This document shows, piece by piece, positions 18,635-28,631 of a DNA stretch of 64,000 nt (the stretch's first letter is position 1; every line of letters begins with the position of its first letter). The notes under the pieces were generated by a model, which had not been told where the DNA came from, did not search any database, and worked only from the letters and a program-made list of their open reading frames with translations. Source of the stretch: Fibrobacter sp. UWB4 (GTDB lineage Bacteria > Fibrobacterota > Fibrobacteria > Fibrobacterales > Fibrobacteraceae). A program made the position numbers and the translations under genes. Location: assembly GCF_002210345.1 (NCBI RefSeq), contig NZ_MWQI01000001.1, positions 744,001 through 808,000 of the forward strand, read 5' to 3'.

Positions 18635-18735
18635 CACCAAAAACGTGTTCTAAAACTAAATAAAAATATTTCAGAAAGGTAAAGAAAAATTAATAAATCT
18701 TCCTGTTTTTATTCCGCTTTAGAACAATGATATGG

Positions 18736-19983
18736 CTAGTGGATTGGTGGGAAGAATATGTAGGCGATAATGATGGCGGCAATGACTCCGACGGCATCTG
18801 CAATGAGGGCGCAGGTGACGGCGTGGCGTGTCTTTTTGACGCCTACGGAACCGAAATACACGGCGATAATGTAAAATGTCGTGTCGGCTGCACCCTGGAA
18901 CATGCAACTGAGGCGGCCTGCAAAGCTATCCGGGCCAAGGTTCTTCATGGCGTCGATCATCATGCCGCGGGCGCCACTACCGCTAAGTGGCTTCATGAGG
19001 GCAGTGGGGAGGGCGGGTACAACGTCGTTTCCGACGCCGATAAGTCCGAGCAATGATGAAATGCCGTTCATGACGAGATCCATCGCGCCGCTTGCGCGGA
19101 ACACGGCGACACCCACGAGAATCGCGACAAGGTTCGGGATGATCATGACGGCGGTGTTAAAACCTTCCTTGGCGCCTTCGACGAATGCTTCGTATGCCTG
19201 GACTTTCTTATAGCAGGCGAGTCCGAGGAATGCGACGATGACTCCGAATAGCACAAGACCGCTAATGAAAAGGCTCGTGGTGCCGAGCGCTTCGGCAGTG
19301 AGATGGCTAAAGTAGAACATCACGGCGATAACGCAGGCGCTGATGCCGCCAAGCCACATCACGGTTACAGGGTCCTTGAGTTTTATTTTCTGGAAAAAGC
19401 TAAGTGCGAAAATGCCTGCGATGGTGCTGAAGAACGTCGAGAGGAGGAGCGGGAGGAACACGTCACTTGGGTTTGCGGCGCCGAGCTGTGCGCGGTACGT
19501 CATAATGCTCACCGGGATAAGTGTAAGTCCGCTCGCGTTCAAGACGAGGAACATGATTTGCGAATCGCTTGCGACGGTCTTGTCATCGTTTGGGTTCAGG
19601 TCCTGGAGCTGCTTCATGGCCTTGAGGCCCATCGGGGTAGCCGCATTGTCAAGGCCGAGCATGTTTGCACTGATGTTCATGAGCATCGTGCCCACGACCG
19701 GGTGCCCCTTCGGGATTTCGGGGAAGAGCCTCGAAAAAAGCGGTTGCACGATTTTTGCCAAAATCTGGACGGCGCCTGCCTTTTCTCCGATTTTCAGGAT
19801 GCCGAGCCACAGGCTCAAAATGCCCGTGAGGCCGAGTGCGATTTCGAATGCTGTTTTGGACATGTCAAAAGCGCCGAGAATTGCCTTGTTGAAAATGCCG
19901 GTATCGCCGAAAGCAAGCCACTGGACGATGCATGCGATAAATGCACCGAAGAAAAACACGAGCCAAATTACATTTAAAACCAT
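18736..19983 (-). CDS. Fused SpmA-SpmB nucleoside-recognition (Gate) domain membrane protein
   Basis: 415 residues with about ten membrane helices and two Gate domains (PF07670). The first half matches SpmA (GTMLMNISANMLGLDNAATP near residue 100, then QIMFLVLNASGLTLIPVSIM). The second half matches SpmB (GAKEGFNTAVMIIPNLVAIL near 275, then LPTALMKPLSGSGARGMM). In Bacillus the two are separate proteins needed for spore core dehydration; fused copies are common in non-sporulating Gram-negatives, where the role is unknown. The transported molecule is not established. It starts without a clear ribosome binding site. Confidence 0.88.
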   Translation of the reverse strand: MVLNVIWLVFFFGAFIACIVQWLAFGDTGIFNKAILGAFDMSKTAFEIALGLTGILSLWLGILKIGEKAGAVQILAKIVQPLFSRLFPEIPKGHPVVGTMLMNISANMLGLDNAATPMGLKAMKQLQDLNPNDDKTVASDSQIMFLVLNASGLTLIPVSIMTYRAQLGAANPSDVFLPLLLSTFFSTIAGIFALSFFQKIKLKDPVTVMWLGGISACVIAVMFYFSHLTAEALGTTSLFISGLVLFGVIVAFLGLACYKKVQAYEAFVEGAKEGFNTAVMIIPNLVAILVGVAVFRASGAMDLVMNGISSLLGLIGVGNDVVPALPTALMKPLSGSGARGMMIDAMKNLGPDSFAGRLSCMFQGAADTTFYIIAVYFGSVGVKKTRHAVTCALIADAVGVIAAIIIAYIFFPPIH

Positions 19984-20013
19984 GGCTCAAATGTAAGAAA
20001 AAAATAGCGATAC

Positions 20014-20131
20014 GGCTGTGGGCTATGGGTACGGACCTACGGTCCTATGGGGTATGGGCTTGTGAAATTGAAAATGCTCAAAGCGAAGCGTGCCGAGAGG
20101 GCGACGCCCGACCTCATACCTCATTCCCTAT
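20014..20131. repeat. Heptamer-period element of the GGTATGG/CCTCATA flavour
   Basis: The left arm reads CTATGGG and TACGGAC, then CCTATGG and GGTATGG, and contains the short palindrome GGACCTACGGTCC. The right arm reads CCTCATA CCTCATT in the inverse orientation. In between lie short GC-rich inverted repeats (GGGCGACGCCC). The right arm supplies the TAG stop codon of the yfcE-like gene. Confidence 0.65.
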
Positions 20132-20769
20132 ATCGTCATTGTCGCAATTTCCTCGCCATCTTCTAGCGTGTGGATGCTGAATTTGGCGTGGCCGGACTCG
20201 CCATCATTGGCGGGTGTGCTTTCGTACAGCCCGAACGTGGGCGGGTTCCCGCCTTTCGGGAGGCTCGTCGAGCCGGGATTCACGAGAAGTACATCGCGGA
20301 AGTTCTTTTCGAGCTTCCAGATGTGCGTATGGCCGTACAGATACACATCAATTTGCGGCTTTTTTTGTTCAATGTTGTTTTTTTCAGGTGTAAATCCCGT
20401 AGATTCTATGGTTTCGAGAGCGGTTCGTGGAAAACATTCCGGCATAAAGATGTGGCCGTGGCTTAAAAAAAGATGCAGCCCGCAATCTTCAATGACCTTG
20501 TATTCGTTTTCGATGGGCATGTCGAGCATCATCAAGTCAACGTCGGCATCGCAATTCCCGCGGACAGCGAAAATGCGTTCTTTGTATGGAGCAAGAGCTT
20601 CGACAACTCCCATTGGACCATGCCCTGTCGGGAGCGGGTTTCGCGGACCGTGATAGAGCGTGTCGCCCAGCAAGAAAATCTTGTCGCAGTTGAACTTTTC
20701 AAAGAACGAGAGTGCCTGCCTTGCCGCCAAGGCAGAACCATGAATGTCTGATAAAATTAATGCACGCAT
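20128..20769 (-). CDS. YfcE/MJ0936-type metallophosphoesterase
   Basis: 213 residues. All metal-binding motifs of the small calcineurin-like phosphodiesterase family are present: LSDIHG at the N terminus, LLGDTLYHGPRNPLP near residue 33, VRGNCDADVD near 70, LFLSHGH near 105 and YGHTH near 147, then VNPGSTSLPKGG. Members hydrolyse model phosphodiesters with Mn2+; the physiological substrate is unsettled. The protein is soluble and cytoplasmic. The gene is bounded by heptamer repeats on both sides: one supplies the stop codon (20128-20130) and another begins at the base after the start codon's 5' end, so no ribosome binding site is visible. Confidence 0.87.
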   Translation of the reverse strand: MRALILSDIHGSALAARQALSFFEKFNCDKIFLLGDTLYHGPRNPLPTGHGPMGVVEALAPYKERIFAVRGNCDADVDLMMLDMPIENEYKVIEDCGLHLFLSHGHIFMPECFPRTALETIESTGFTPEKNNIEQKKPQIDVYLYGHTHIWKLEKNFRDVLLVNPGSTSLPKGGNPPTFGLYESTPANDGESGHAKFSIHTLEDGEEIATMTI

Positions 20770-20997
20770 AGTTAGTCAATGGTTGTTAGTCAATGGTTGT
20801 ATTAGACGAGAGATCGCTTCGCTGGTAGACGAAAGACGAGAGTGGCGAATGCAGCGAATACGCTTGCGTATACATTGCAGAGCCGACCAGTCTTGGCTCG
20901 AAGAGCAAAGACGAGAGAGGAAAAGTCGCAGCTTCGCTGCCAAACTATAATCTTTCGTCTCTCGTCTGTAGCCGCGTAGCGGCGTTCTTTCGTCTTA
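20770..20997. repeat. Composite heptamer repeat region between yfcE-like and TPR-lipoprotein genes
   Basis: It begins with two 14-base copies of TTAGTCAATGGTTG, then has AGACGAG and AGACGAA units. A central segment holds short inverted repeats, including ACGCTTGCGT and GCAGCTTCGCTGC. The inverse-orientation units CTTTCGT CTCTCGT close the element. The right end includes TTCTTTCGTCTTA, whose TTA is the stop codon of the minus-strand lipoprotein gene. Confidence 0.75.
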
Positions 20998-23900
20998 TTT
21001 CACTGTAATCATCGGGCTGGTTTCGCTCAAGAGGTAGTTCCATTCTTCGCGGATCTTGTCGTATTCGGTCGGATCGGCGTAGAGAGCAAACGTGGTCCAC
21101 TTGATGCCACTGGAGGTCTTGGACTTCGGCTGCTTTTCGAAGCTTACGTAATCCGGGGCGCGGTTGAGCGGTTTTGCTTCGGTGAGCGATACCGTGTGGC
21201 CGCTAGCAGTCTTGATGTTGAGCTTGAAGCTGAACTGCGTCTCGTGCGGCATGCGGATGGGGTGGTGGCGCTTCGCGACCTTCGGGAGCTTGAAAAGGCT
21301 GCGTTCCCAGACGTTCGGGAAACGTCCCTTGAGTTCGGAACCGCCCTGACCAAAGTAACCTTTGGAAAGGTAGGTGTTCACGATGATGAGTGGCTTGTTG
21401 AACTGGTCGAGATTCTGGATGCGGATGTTGCCGATGCTCACGTCCGGTACGCCAGCGGCGAGGAACTGTTCCAAGAGCTTTTCCTGATCCTTGACATCGC
21501 GGCCGAAGAACTTGTTGCGGATGGCGCTTGCGAACTTGCCCTGGAGCTGCACGGAATCGCGGAATTCGCATTCGCCGTTAGCGCCGATGAACAAGTCGTG
21601 CTGAATGGCGATCTGGTGTTCCTGATTGTCTTCGAGAATCGGAGTCGTGACCACGTGGCTCTGGTCTCCGTCAATCACGAGGGCGACTTTGCCTTCCATG
21701 TCGAGCGGTACCGGGCGGTCATTGCCCGTCTTGTCGGTGGCGTCAACCCAGCGTTCGCTAATCTTCCCTTGCTTCGGGATGTAGAGGATCATGTGGTTGA
21801 ACTGCTGGATGGTCGGCAAGTGCGAGAAACCTTCTTCTGTGAGGTGGATGGCCGTGAGGTAGCTCTTCACGCCAATGGCTTCGAGCATGTCCTTGAGCAA
21901 AAGAGCCATGTCCTTGCAGTCGCCGCGGTGTTCCTTGAGAGTCACTTCTGCGGTCTGCGGAATCAGGCTGTGGCCGCCGAATCGCACATCGCGGTAGCGG
22001 ATGTCCTGGCGAACAAAGTTGATGATCGCCTTGACGGCATCGTCGCCAATCTTGTTCCCGCGCACTTCATATGCCTGTTCGCGAACCTTGACGGCCTTCT
22101 TGAACTGGTGGCTGATGAGGTTCTGATAATCGTCGCCGACATCGCGCCATTCCTGCTTGCCAGTGAGCATGAGACCAGCACCGAAGTCGCGGTATACTGG
22201 CATGTAAAGTTCCTTACGGACAATGACCGGGTTTTCGATTTTCCATTCGATACCGCCCTTGATCGGGGACTTTTCGAGCGGACCGTATTCTTCCGTGACA
22301 AAGCGTGTCGTATCGGCGTAAATGCGGAATACGGATTCTCCGACCGGCACGTCGCGGCTACTTTCGTAGTTCGTGTACGGAATCATGCCCTTGTTTTCAA
22401 GATTCGTACGGCTGAACTGCATGTAGATAAAGTCACCCGGAGCTAGTTCCGAAAGCGGGAAGTGTGCCGTCTGGCTTTCGTTGCCACCGCCAATTTCAGT
22501 TGCGTATGTAATATAGGCGCCGTTGAGTGTCGCTTTCTGCTTGAGTTTCCAGTTGCTGTCGTAAACTTCGAGAGCGTTCAAGAAAATGCGGTCGTAGCCC
22601 GGCAAGAAGTCGAACGTAAATTCGCGATAAATGGCGGCACCGCGCTGGTCGAGTACTTCGAGGAGCATTTCTTCGCTACGGACCCAGTTAGCACTCTTTT
22701 CTGCCTTGAGGGATTCTTTCTGGTAATGAATCACGGCGGGGAAGTCGCCTTCGACGGCGGTCTGCTTAGCTTGCGGGCGGAGGAGCGTCTTTAAGTCTGC
22801 CGTGCGGTCTTCAACAGGCGTAATCGGCTTCTGGAGCGTACGGTTGTCCGCCTTGCCGAGGTAAGCCTTCGTTGCGGAGAGGAAACTCTTGGCGTCTTCG
22901 TTGTCTGGGCGGAGGGCGAGGGCCTTGGTGAGCGCCTTTTCTGCATCGCGATAATTGCGGCTATAGAACAAGATCTTGCCGTGCATCGTCCATACTTTAT
23001 AATCATTCTTGGCCTTGGCGAGTGTTTCATCGCTGATGGCGCGGGCTTCTTCGTAGCGTCCGAGGAACATGAGGGCATCCATGAGGGTTTCGCCAAGTTC
23101 CTTGCTCATGCCAAAGCGACCGCGGATGCCGTACAAAATATCGACGGCTTCGGCGTACTGGTCAAGGCCCATGTATGTCTTTGCGAGGTAAACGCCCAGG
23201 CGTGAACTCGGCTGCGTATCGAAAAGTCTCTGCACCACAATGAGGGACTGGTGGCGCTGTCCCAAGCCCCAGAGGGCATCGCTCAAGTTGATGACGTATT
23301 CCGGATTGTTTGGTGTGTAGCGGAGGGCCGCTTCGGCGCATTCACGGGCATGGCCGTAGTCGAACAAGGCTTCGTACATTTCGCCGAGAATGGAGAGCAA
23401 CTTGCCGTTTTTACGCACGAGATCCATCTGGCTTGTGAAATAGCTGATGCCGGGGCCGTAAAGTTCCTTCATCTGGTACACAAAGCCGCAGTTGATCAAA
23501 TAGAGCGGTTCTTCCGGGTCCATCTTGTTTGCGCGTTCAAAGTAGCTGAGGGCCACAAACGGCTGGTCTTCGAGCAAGCGGAGAATCCCGACCTGGCTCA
23601 TGACGGCGGCGTTGAACTTGTTCTGCTTTTTGCGGGATTCTTCGTCACTTGCGGTCTTGGGCATGGCACCGACCTTGAGGCCGCTAATCGCGTTTTTCAT
23701 GACGGATGCGTATTTCTTTTTGTTGATGCCCTGTGTCCAAGTGGCAATCAAGATGCCGCGTCCGTTATCGTAGAAATATCTACCTGTATAATAGAAGTCA
23801 AATTTATTGACGACGTGGGTGAGCGTGAATTCCTGGGCGTAGCGGTCACCGACCTTGACGCGCTGGACTTCAAAACCAGCTTCGTTCATGGAAAGTCCAA

Positions 23901-24798
23901 GACGGTTCAGAAGAACCTTAAACATGTCTTGCTGGCTGACTTCGTCGCCCGGGACAATTGCTCCGTATACAAAAAGCGAAATATCTTCTTTCTTGTTGCT
24001 GAGCACCAGGTCCGGGTCTTCATTCTGGCGGGCGACACTGGCCCAGGTGTGCCAAAGCGTATCGCTTGTGCTCCAGGAATAGCCGAGATCTGCGCTAGAA
24101 TGCTGCATGATGCGTTCGGCAGAGAGTTCCGAAACTTCTTCTTTCACGACGTCTTTCAGCTTGAATGTCGCAAAGAAGTCTTTCCATTCTTGCTTGAGGG
24201 CGCCTGCGGTGAGCTGCGTGTCCGTTGCGGAAAGTGTGAGCGTGAAAATTCGATTCCCGGCGCCAATCACGAGACCGACTGCTTCGTAAGGCGTGTCGTA
24301 GCGCTTGCCGGCCACATCAAAGAATGCGCCTGTGGTGCCAAAAGCTTCTTCCGGGTAAGTTTCGGCGAGGGTCGCCTTCTTGCCGCTCGATTCGAACGAC
24401 TGCATTTCGATTTGGGCGCGGTCCATGAGACGGAGCGGTTCACCTTCGGGGAGCATCACTTCGACGAGAACGGCTCGGCGCCCTGTCTTCGGGTTGTAAA
24501 ATTCATAGGGGGCATTGTCTTCGCCGCCGATGATTGTCCATCCGTTGTCAGGTGCGGTAAATGTGCAACCGCTCGTTTCTATTGTACCGCCGGTAGCGAT
24601 TGTGGTCGGAGCTTCTTCGGTAACATAGTCCGATGCTGAATCGTCGTCGTATGCTTCGGTTGTTTCTGAAACTTCTTGCGTTGGGGTCGGATTCACTTCG
24701 GGTGTATTGTTGCCGGCGCAGGAAATAAGGAAAAACAATCCGAAAGCCGCTGTAAGACGGGCGCATAAATTTTCTTTTTTTACAAACGAATAACGCAT
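20995..24798 (-). CDS. Large TPR / DUF3857 / transglutaminase-like lipoprotein
   Basis: 1267 residues from the ATG at 24798, chosen because it gives a clean lipoprotein signal (AAFGLFFLISCAG, lipobox Cys near residue 27). After an acidic Pro/Thr linker comes a beta-rich domain (about 60-370), tetratricopeptide repeats (about 390-670, for example DYGHARECAEAALRYTPNN and YRDAEKALTKALALRPDN), a DUF3857-like region (about 690-900) and a transglutaminase core. The core has Cys961 in HRGDCKDMALLL, a His in FNHMILY and an Asp in WVDATD, a complete Cys-His-Asp triad. Proteins of this layout sit in the envelope of Bacteroidetes-like bacteria; their role is unknown, perhaps peptide crosslinking or cleavage. 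The stop codon lies in a repeat. Confidence 0.88.
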   Translation of the reverse strand: MRYSFVKKENLCARLTAAFGLFFLISCAGNNTPEVNPTPTQEVSETTEAYDDDSASDYVTEEAPTTIATGGTIETSGCTFTAPDNGWTIIGGEDNAPYEFYNPKTGRRAVLVEVMLPEGEPLRLMDRAQIEMQSFESSGKKATLAETYPEEAFGTTGAFFDVAGKRYDTPYEAVGLVIGAGNRIFTLTLSATDTQLTAGALKQEWKDFFATFKLKDVVKEEVSELSAERIMQHSSADLGYSWSTSDTLWHTWASVARQNEDPDLVLSNKKEDISLFVYGAIVPGDEVSQQDMFKVLLNRLGLSMNEAGFEVQRVKVGDRYAQEFTLTHVVNKFDFYYTGRYFYDNGRGILIATWTQGINKKKYASVMKNAISGLKVGAMPKTASDEESRKKQNKFNAAVMSQVGILRLLEDQPFVALSYFERANKMDPEEPLYLINCGFVYQMKELYGPGISYFTSQMDLVRKNGKLLSILGEMYEALFDYGHARECAEAALRYTPNNPEYVINLSDALWGLGQRHQSLIVVQRLFDTQPSSRLGVYLAKTYMGLDQYAEAVDILYGIRGRFGMSKELGETLMDALMFLGRYEEARAISDETLAKAKNDYKVWTMHGKILFYSRNYRDAEKALTKALALRPDNEDAKSFLSATKAYLGKADNRTLQKPITPVEDRTADLKTLLRPQAKQTAVEGDFPAVIHYQKESLKAEKSANWVRSEEMLLEVLDQRGAAIYREFTFDFLPGYDRIFLNALEVYDSNWKLKQKATLNGAYITYATEIGGGNESQTAHFPLSELAPGDFIYMQFSRTNLENKGMIPYTNYESSRDVPVGESVFRIYADTTRFVTEEYGPLEKSPIKGGIEWKIENPVIVRKELYMPVYRDFGAGLMLTGKQEWRDVGDDYQNLISHQFKKAVKVREQAYEVRGNKIGDDAVKAIINFVRQDIRYRDVRFGGHSLIPQTAEVTLKEHRGDCKDMALLLKDMLEAIGVKSYLTAIHLTEEGFSHLPTIQQFNHMILYIPKQGKISERWVDATDKTGNDRPVPLDMEGKVALVIDGDQSHVVTTPILEDNQEHQIAIQHDLFIGANGECEFRDSVQLQGKFASAIRNKFFGRDVKDQEKLLEQFLAAGVPDVSIGNIRIQNLDQFNKPLIIVNTYLSKGYFGQGGSELKGRFPNVWERSLFKLPKVAKRHHPIRMPHETQFSFKLNIKTASGHTVSLTEAKPLNRAPDYVSFEKQPKSKTSSGIKWTTFALYADPTEYDKIREEWNYLLSETSPMITVK

Positions 24799-24905
24799 AA
24801 TAATCTCGGGAAAAATGTTTAACACTCTAATTTTAGAAAAATAGGGTAGGACAAAGTAGCGCTTTGCGATACAAACGAGAATAATCTTATTATCCTTTCT
24901 TAATC

Positions 24906-24934
24906 TTTACATTGCAAAAAAATGGACTTATGTT
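24906..24934 (+). promoter_or_regulatory. Candidate sigma-70-type promoter for gapA with a long leader
   Basis: TTTACA at 24906-24911 and TATGTT at 24929-24934 are separated by 17 bases. Transcription would begin near 24942, leaving a leader of about 200 bases. The leader contains a CCACC-GTGTA-GGTGG hairpin at 25091-25105 and a run of T. No known riboswitch was recognised. Confidence 0.4.
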
Positions 24935-25125
24935 AGATTTGGCTAAGAAAAAGGTGGGGGCTAACCTCACATGGCAGTCTTAACCCATTTGGACGGTTTT
25001 AGACCCATAAAATAGGATCCCAAATCTCTTTTTTTTCGATTATTACTACACAAAAATCCCGATTTTTTGTATCTTTCCTGCCAGCAAAGCTCCACCGTGT
25101 AGGTGGGTAGCAATTTCAACAATAA

Positions 25126-26169
<1,044 letters not shown>

Positions 26170-26250
26170 TTAAAGTTTAACTAGTGTTAGTGGTGTGGGC
26201 GTAACGCTCTAAGCAATTTGATTCCCGCACCTCCGCTAAAAAGCTTTTGG

Positions 26251-26279
26251 ACCTCGCCACTCGGCGGGGTTCTTTTTTT
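26251..26279 (+). terminator. Rho-independent terminator of gapA
   Basis: ACCTCGCC, a four-base loop and GGCGGGGT form an eight-pair stem with one G-T pair, followed by TCTTTTTTT. It lies 80 bases after the gapA stop. Confidence 0.85.
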
Positions 26280-26563
26280 GCGCCGAAGGCGCAGTAGGCA
26301 GTAGACGGTAGGCAGTAGGCTGTGGATTCTAAACAGGAATGTTATGAGATTGTTTTTATTTGTCATGCCCGACGCCGATCGGGCATCGCCCTCTCGTTTA
26401 TGAAAAAAGGAGATTGAGTAAAGCTCGATGCCATCCCGAATCCCAGCTTCTCGTCATCCCGAATCCCGTAGGGATGAGGGATCCAGTTAAGGCTAGATTT
26501 TTACTGGATTCTGCTCCTACAAACAACTAATGACTATTGACTAATGACTAGCCACTAACCACT
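26280..26563. repeat. Cluster of intergenic repeats behind gapA
   Basis: The hairpin GCGCCGAAGGCGC is followed by heptamers GTAGGCA GTAGACG and GTAGGCA GTAGGCT (26293-26325). A REP-like palindrome TGTCATGCCCG...CGGGCATCGCC covers 26361-26390. CATCCCGAATCCC units with an inverse GGGATGAGGG lie at 26429-26486. TAATGAC heptamers at 26524-26563 run into the end of the next minus-strand gene and supply its stop codon. No gene was seen in this stretch. Confidence 0.8.
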
Positions 26564-27330
26564 TCTTTCAGAAAATCTGCTTTGAGTTTGGAGAGGAGCG
26601 TTGCGGCCTGGCGCTTTTCTTTGCGCTGTTTGCGGTTGCAGAGCAGGGGCGCGATGACGCTTGGGTGGTGGAGTGCAAAAGGGAGTGAGGCTTCGGCGCC
26701 GAATGCTTTGGAAAGCACGATTGCCATTGACTTGTAATCGCGCAATCCTGCGAGACCGTGCACATTTTCAGTGTTGATTCTTTCCACTGCGCTTTCGGCT
26801 TCGTTGCTTGTCGCTTGAGCTACAAGATACGGCACTGAGAACATTTTGCCTCCGGCGTGCATCATGCGAAGTGTAAAGTCTGCAAGTCTTGCGTATTCAG
26901 GGAGCGTTGTGTCGAAACCGCCTGTGCGCTGAATAATGCGTCTCGAATAAATTCCGAGATACGGATGCGGTGCGGCGACGTAGCGCAGTGGGGCGTTCTC
27001 GTCGATTTCTACAAAGCCCGATCCTTTAGCGGCTGGCCTTAATAAAAATCCGCCTAAAAAATTTCCTTTGTCTGTACGAATGCGAGGCGCAAATGCATCG
27101 ACCATCGGGAAGCTGTCTGTGACTTCTGCAACGTTGTTCAAAAAGTCGCGGTCGATCCTGATGCTTGGGTGCGCGAATACGACCCATTCTCCATCGATAT
27201 CGTCCAGATGTTTGTTCCATTCGTTTGTATAGAACCAAGCTAGTTCTTTATCCGTGAATGGCGGTTGGGGACATTTCCCTAGAGATTCGTCAAAGTTTTC
27301 GTCAAAAACAAAAACGTCGAACTGGCGCAT
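26548..27330 (-). CDS. GT2-like (GT-A fold) glycosyltransferase-related protein
   Basis: 260 residues. The segment LDDIDGEWVVFAHPSIRIDR near residue 45, then GGFLLRPAAKGSGF near 95 and YLGIYSRRIIQRTGGFDTTL near 125, follow the order of GT2 enzymes (donor loop, aspartate-rich strand, GGFD acceptor loop), but the usual DXD is replaced by HPS, so activity is uncertain. The C terminus is basic. It lies 18 bases behind the PorV-like gene and is probably co-transcribed with it. The last residues (VVSG) and the TAG stop are encoded by a TAATGAC-type repeat array. Confidence 0.55.
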   Translation of the reverse strand: MRQFDVFVFDENFDESLGKCPQPPFTDKELAWFYTNEWNKHLDDIDGEWVVFAHPSIRIDRDFLNNVAEVTDSFPMVDAFAPRIRTDKGNFLGGFLLRPAAKGSGFVEIDENAPLRYVAAPHPYLGIYSRRIIQRTGGFDTTLPEYARLADFTLRMMHAGGKMFSVPYLVAQATSNEAESAVERINTENVHGLAGLRDYKSMAIVLSKAFGAEASLPFALHHPSVIAPLLCNRKQRKEKRQAATLLSKLKADFLKEVVSG

Positions 27331-27348
27331 GGCTTATCTCAAATGATT

Positions 27349-28362
27349 CTAGAACTCTATGCGCAGACCAAGTCTGTGCTCATATCCCATGCTTTCGGCG
27401 AGGTACGAGAATGCGTAGTCAAAGCCGAACAGGTCTGAAGTGTAGCCAAGGCCGAGGCTGAACACGCGGGCTTCGTTCGATTCGTCGGGCCTGCTGGACG
27501 AAGATGCCAGCTCCTTGATGTCGCGGGACAGGTCGAGCCATGTACGTGTGAAACCTGCACGGATGCGGAAAAATTCTCCGAGCGCATATTCGGCGCCGAG
27601 GTTCAGGTCGGGTTCTGCATAGCGCGGAAAATCTGTTTCGGCAAACAAGGTCAAACGCGGGACGCTGCGCGGCTTGAGAAATCCGCCAAAGGCGAAAGTC
27701 TGTGATAATGGATAGGAGTCGTCGGCGTCTTTTTTCACATAGCCGCGAATCATTGCACCGAAATCTCTTGCCACAAAAGAGATGCCGTAATTTTTTGAAT
27801 CAGACATCCAGGTCAAGCCCCAGTCGAATGCAGCTGCTAAAGCGGTTTGGTCACCAGACTCGCCAGTCAATTTGTCAGATGCGAACTTGAGCGTAGCACC
27901 AACACGGATGTGTTTCATCGGATAAGTTACCGTTGCCGTTGTCAGCTGGCTGAAGGGCTTGTATTCCTTACCTGTTTCTTGCCCGTATTCATCGTAACCT
28001 GTGATCGAACCGTAAGAAATCCAGTTGTACGAGAACTGTAGAATAAATTTCTGGTATTGCGTTGTGTACGAGAGCGTTCCCTGATTGCTGGCGAATTCAC
28101 CTGTCTGCCAGTGGGCTTCGGCAACACGCTTTTTGCCCTCGGCAATGAGTACTGCAGCAGGGTTCAACTGAACAATGGACGGGTCCGTAGTCGGGAGTGC
28201 TGACGCCGATTTTTCGAGGGCTGCGTTACGCGGACTGTCGAAAGACGATAGAAATGAAAAAACTTCTTGCCCTGCATCGTGCTTTGAAAAGTAACCAAAA
28301 TCTGCTGCGGGGCATGCAATTGCAATAGATGCTATCACGGAGAGTTTTTTCAATAAATCCAT
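27349..28362 (-). CDS. PorV/PorQ (UPF0164)-like outer-membrane beta-barrel protein
   Basis: 337 residues with a short signal peptide (LSVIASIAIACPAADFGY). The opening after cleavage, SSFDSPRNAALEKSASALPT followed by IVQLNPAAV, is typical of PorV/PorQ proteins, where a small N-terminal segment with an N-P-A motif precedes a 14-strand barrel. Alternating hydrophobic strands continue to the end, which finishes with the aromatic residue of EHRLGLRIEF. Relatives in Bacteroidetes serve the type IX secretion system or act as fatty-acid-transporter-like porins. No other secretion gene is near, so the role is open. Confidence 0.65.
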   Translation of the reverse strand: MDLLKKLSVIASIAIACPAADFGYFSKHDAGQEVFSFLSSFDSPRNAALEKSASALPTTDPSIVQLNPAAVLIAEGKKRVAEAHWQTGEFASNQGTLSYTTQYQKFILQFSYNWISYGSITGYDEYGQETGKEYKPFSQLTTATVTYPMKHIRVGATLKFASDKLTGESGDQTALAAAFDWGLTWMSDSKNYGISFVARDFGAMIRGYVKKDADDSYPLSQTFAFGGFLKPRSVPRLTLFAETDFPRYAEPDLNLGAEYALGEFFRIRAGFTRTWLDLSRDIKELASSSSRPDESNEARVFSLGLGYTSDLFGFDYAFSYLAESMGYEHRLGLRIEF

Positions 28363-28450
28363 GATATAAATTTATAAAAAATCAGAAGAAAGTTTTTAAG
28401 TTATGAAGCTGTAAGCATATTTTTTTTGTTTATTACAGCTTATAATGCCT

Positions 28451-28478
28451 TTACAATATGGAAATGTTTTTGTATATT
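28451..28478 (+). promoter_or_regulatory. Candidate promoter of tRNA-Lys
   Basis: TTACAA at 28451-28456 and TATATT at 28473-28478 are separated by 16 bases, placing transcription start a few bases before the mature tRNA 5' end at 28490. Confidence 0.5.
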
Positions 28479-28489
28479 TGCTCCTGCTC

Positions 28490-28562
28490 GGGCTACTAGC
28501 TCAGTTGGTAGAGCAACGCCCTTTTAAGGCGTGGGTCGAAGGTTCGAGCCCTTCGTAGCTCA
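28490..28562 (+). tRNA. tRNA-Lys (anticodon TTT)
   Basis: A 73-base cloverleaf. The acceptor stem GGGCTAC pairs with GTAGCTC (one G-T pair), the D arm is GCTCAGTTGGTAGAGC, the anticodon stem is ACGCC/GGCGT with loop CTTTTAA (anticodon TTT at 28523-28525), and the T arm is GAAGG-TTCGAGC-CCTTC. The discriminator is A. CCA is not encoded and must be added after transcription. Confidence 0.97.
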
Positions 28563-28564
28563 GT

Positions 28565-28597
28565 AATCGGTTCTGTTTAACGGAGCCGATTTTTTTA
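28565..28597 (+). terminator. Rho-independent terminator behind tRNA-Lys
   Basis: AATCGGTTCTG, a short loop and CGGAGCCGATT form an 11-pair stem with wobble pairs, ending in seven or more T. It begins three bases after the tRNA. Confidence 0.85.
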
Positions 28598-28631
28598 TAT
28601 TAAGACAAAAGTTTGTTTTTGTGAAAATTAT

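Noticed and set aside
21196-22446. Plus-strand open frame opposite the TPR lipoprotein gene, and a second at 23251-24639
   Set aside because: The minus-strand gene has a lipoprotein signal, TPRs and a transglutaminase triad. The plus-strand frames have no start signal and no family resemblance.
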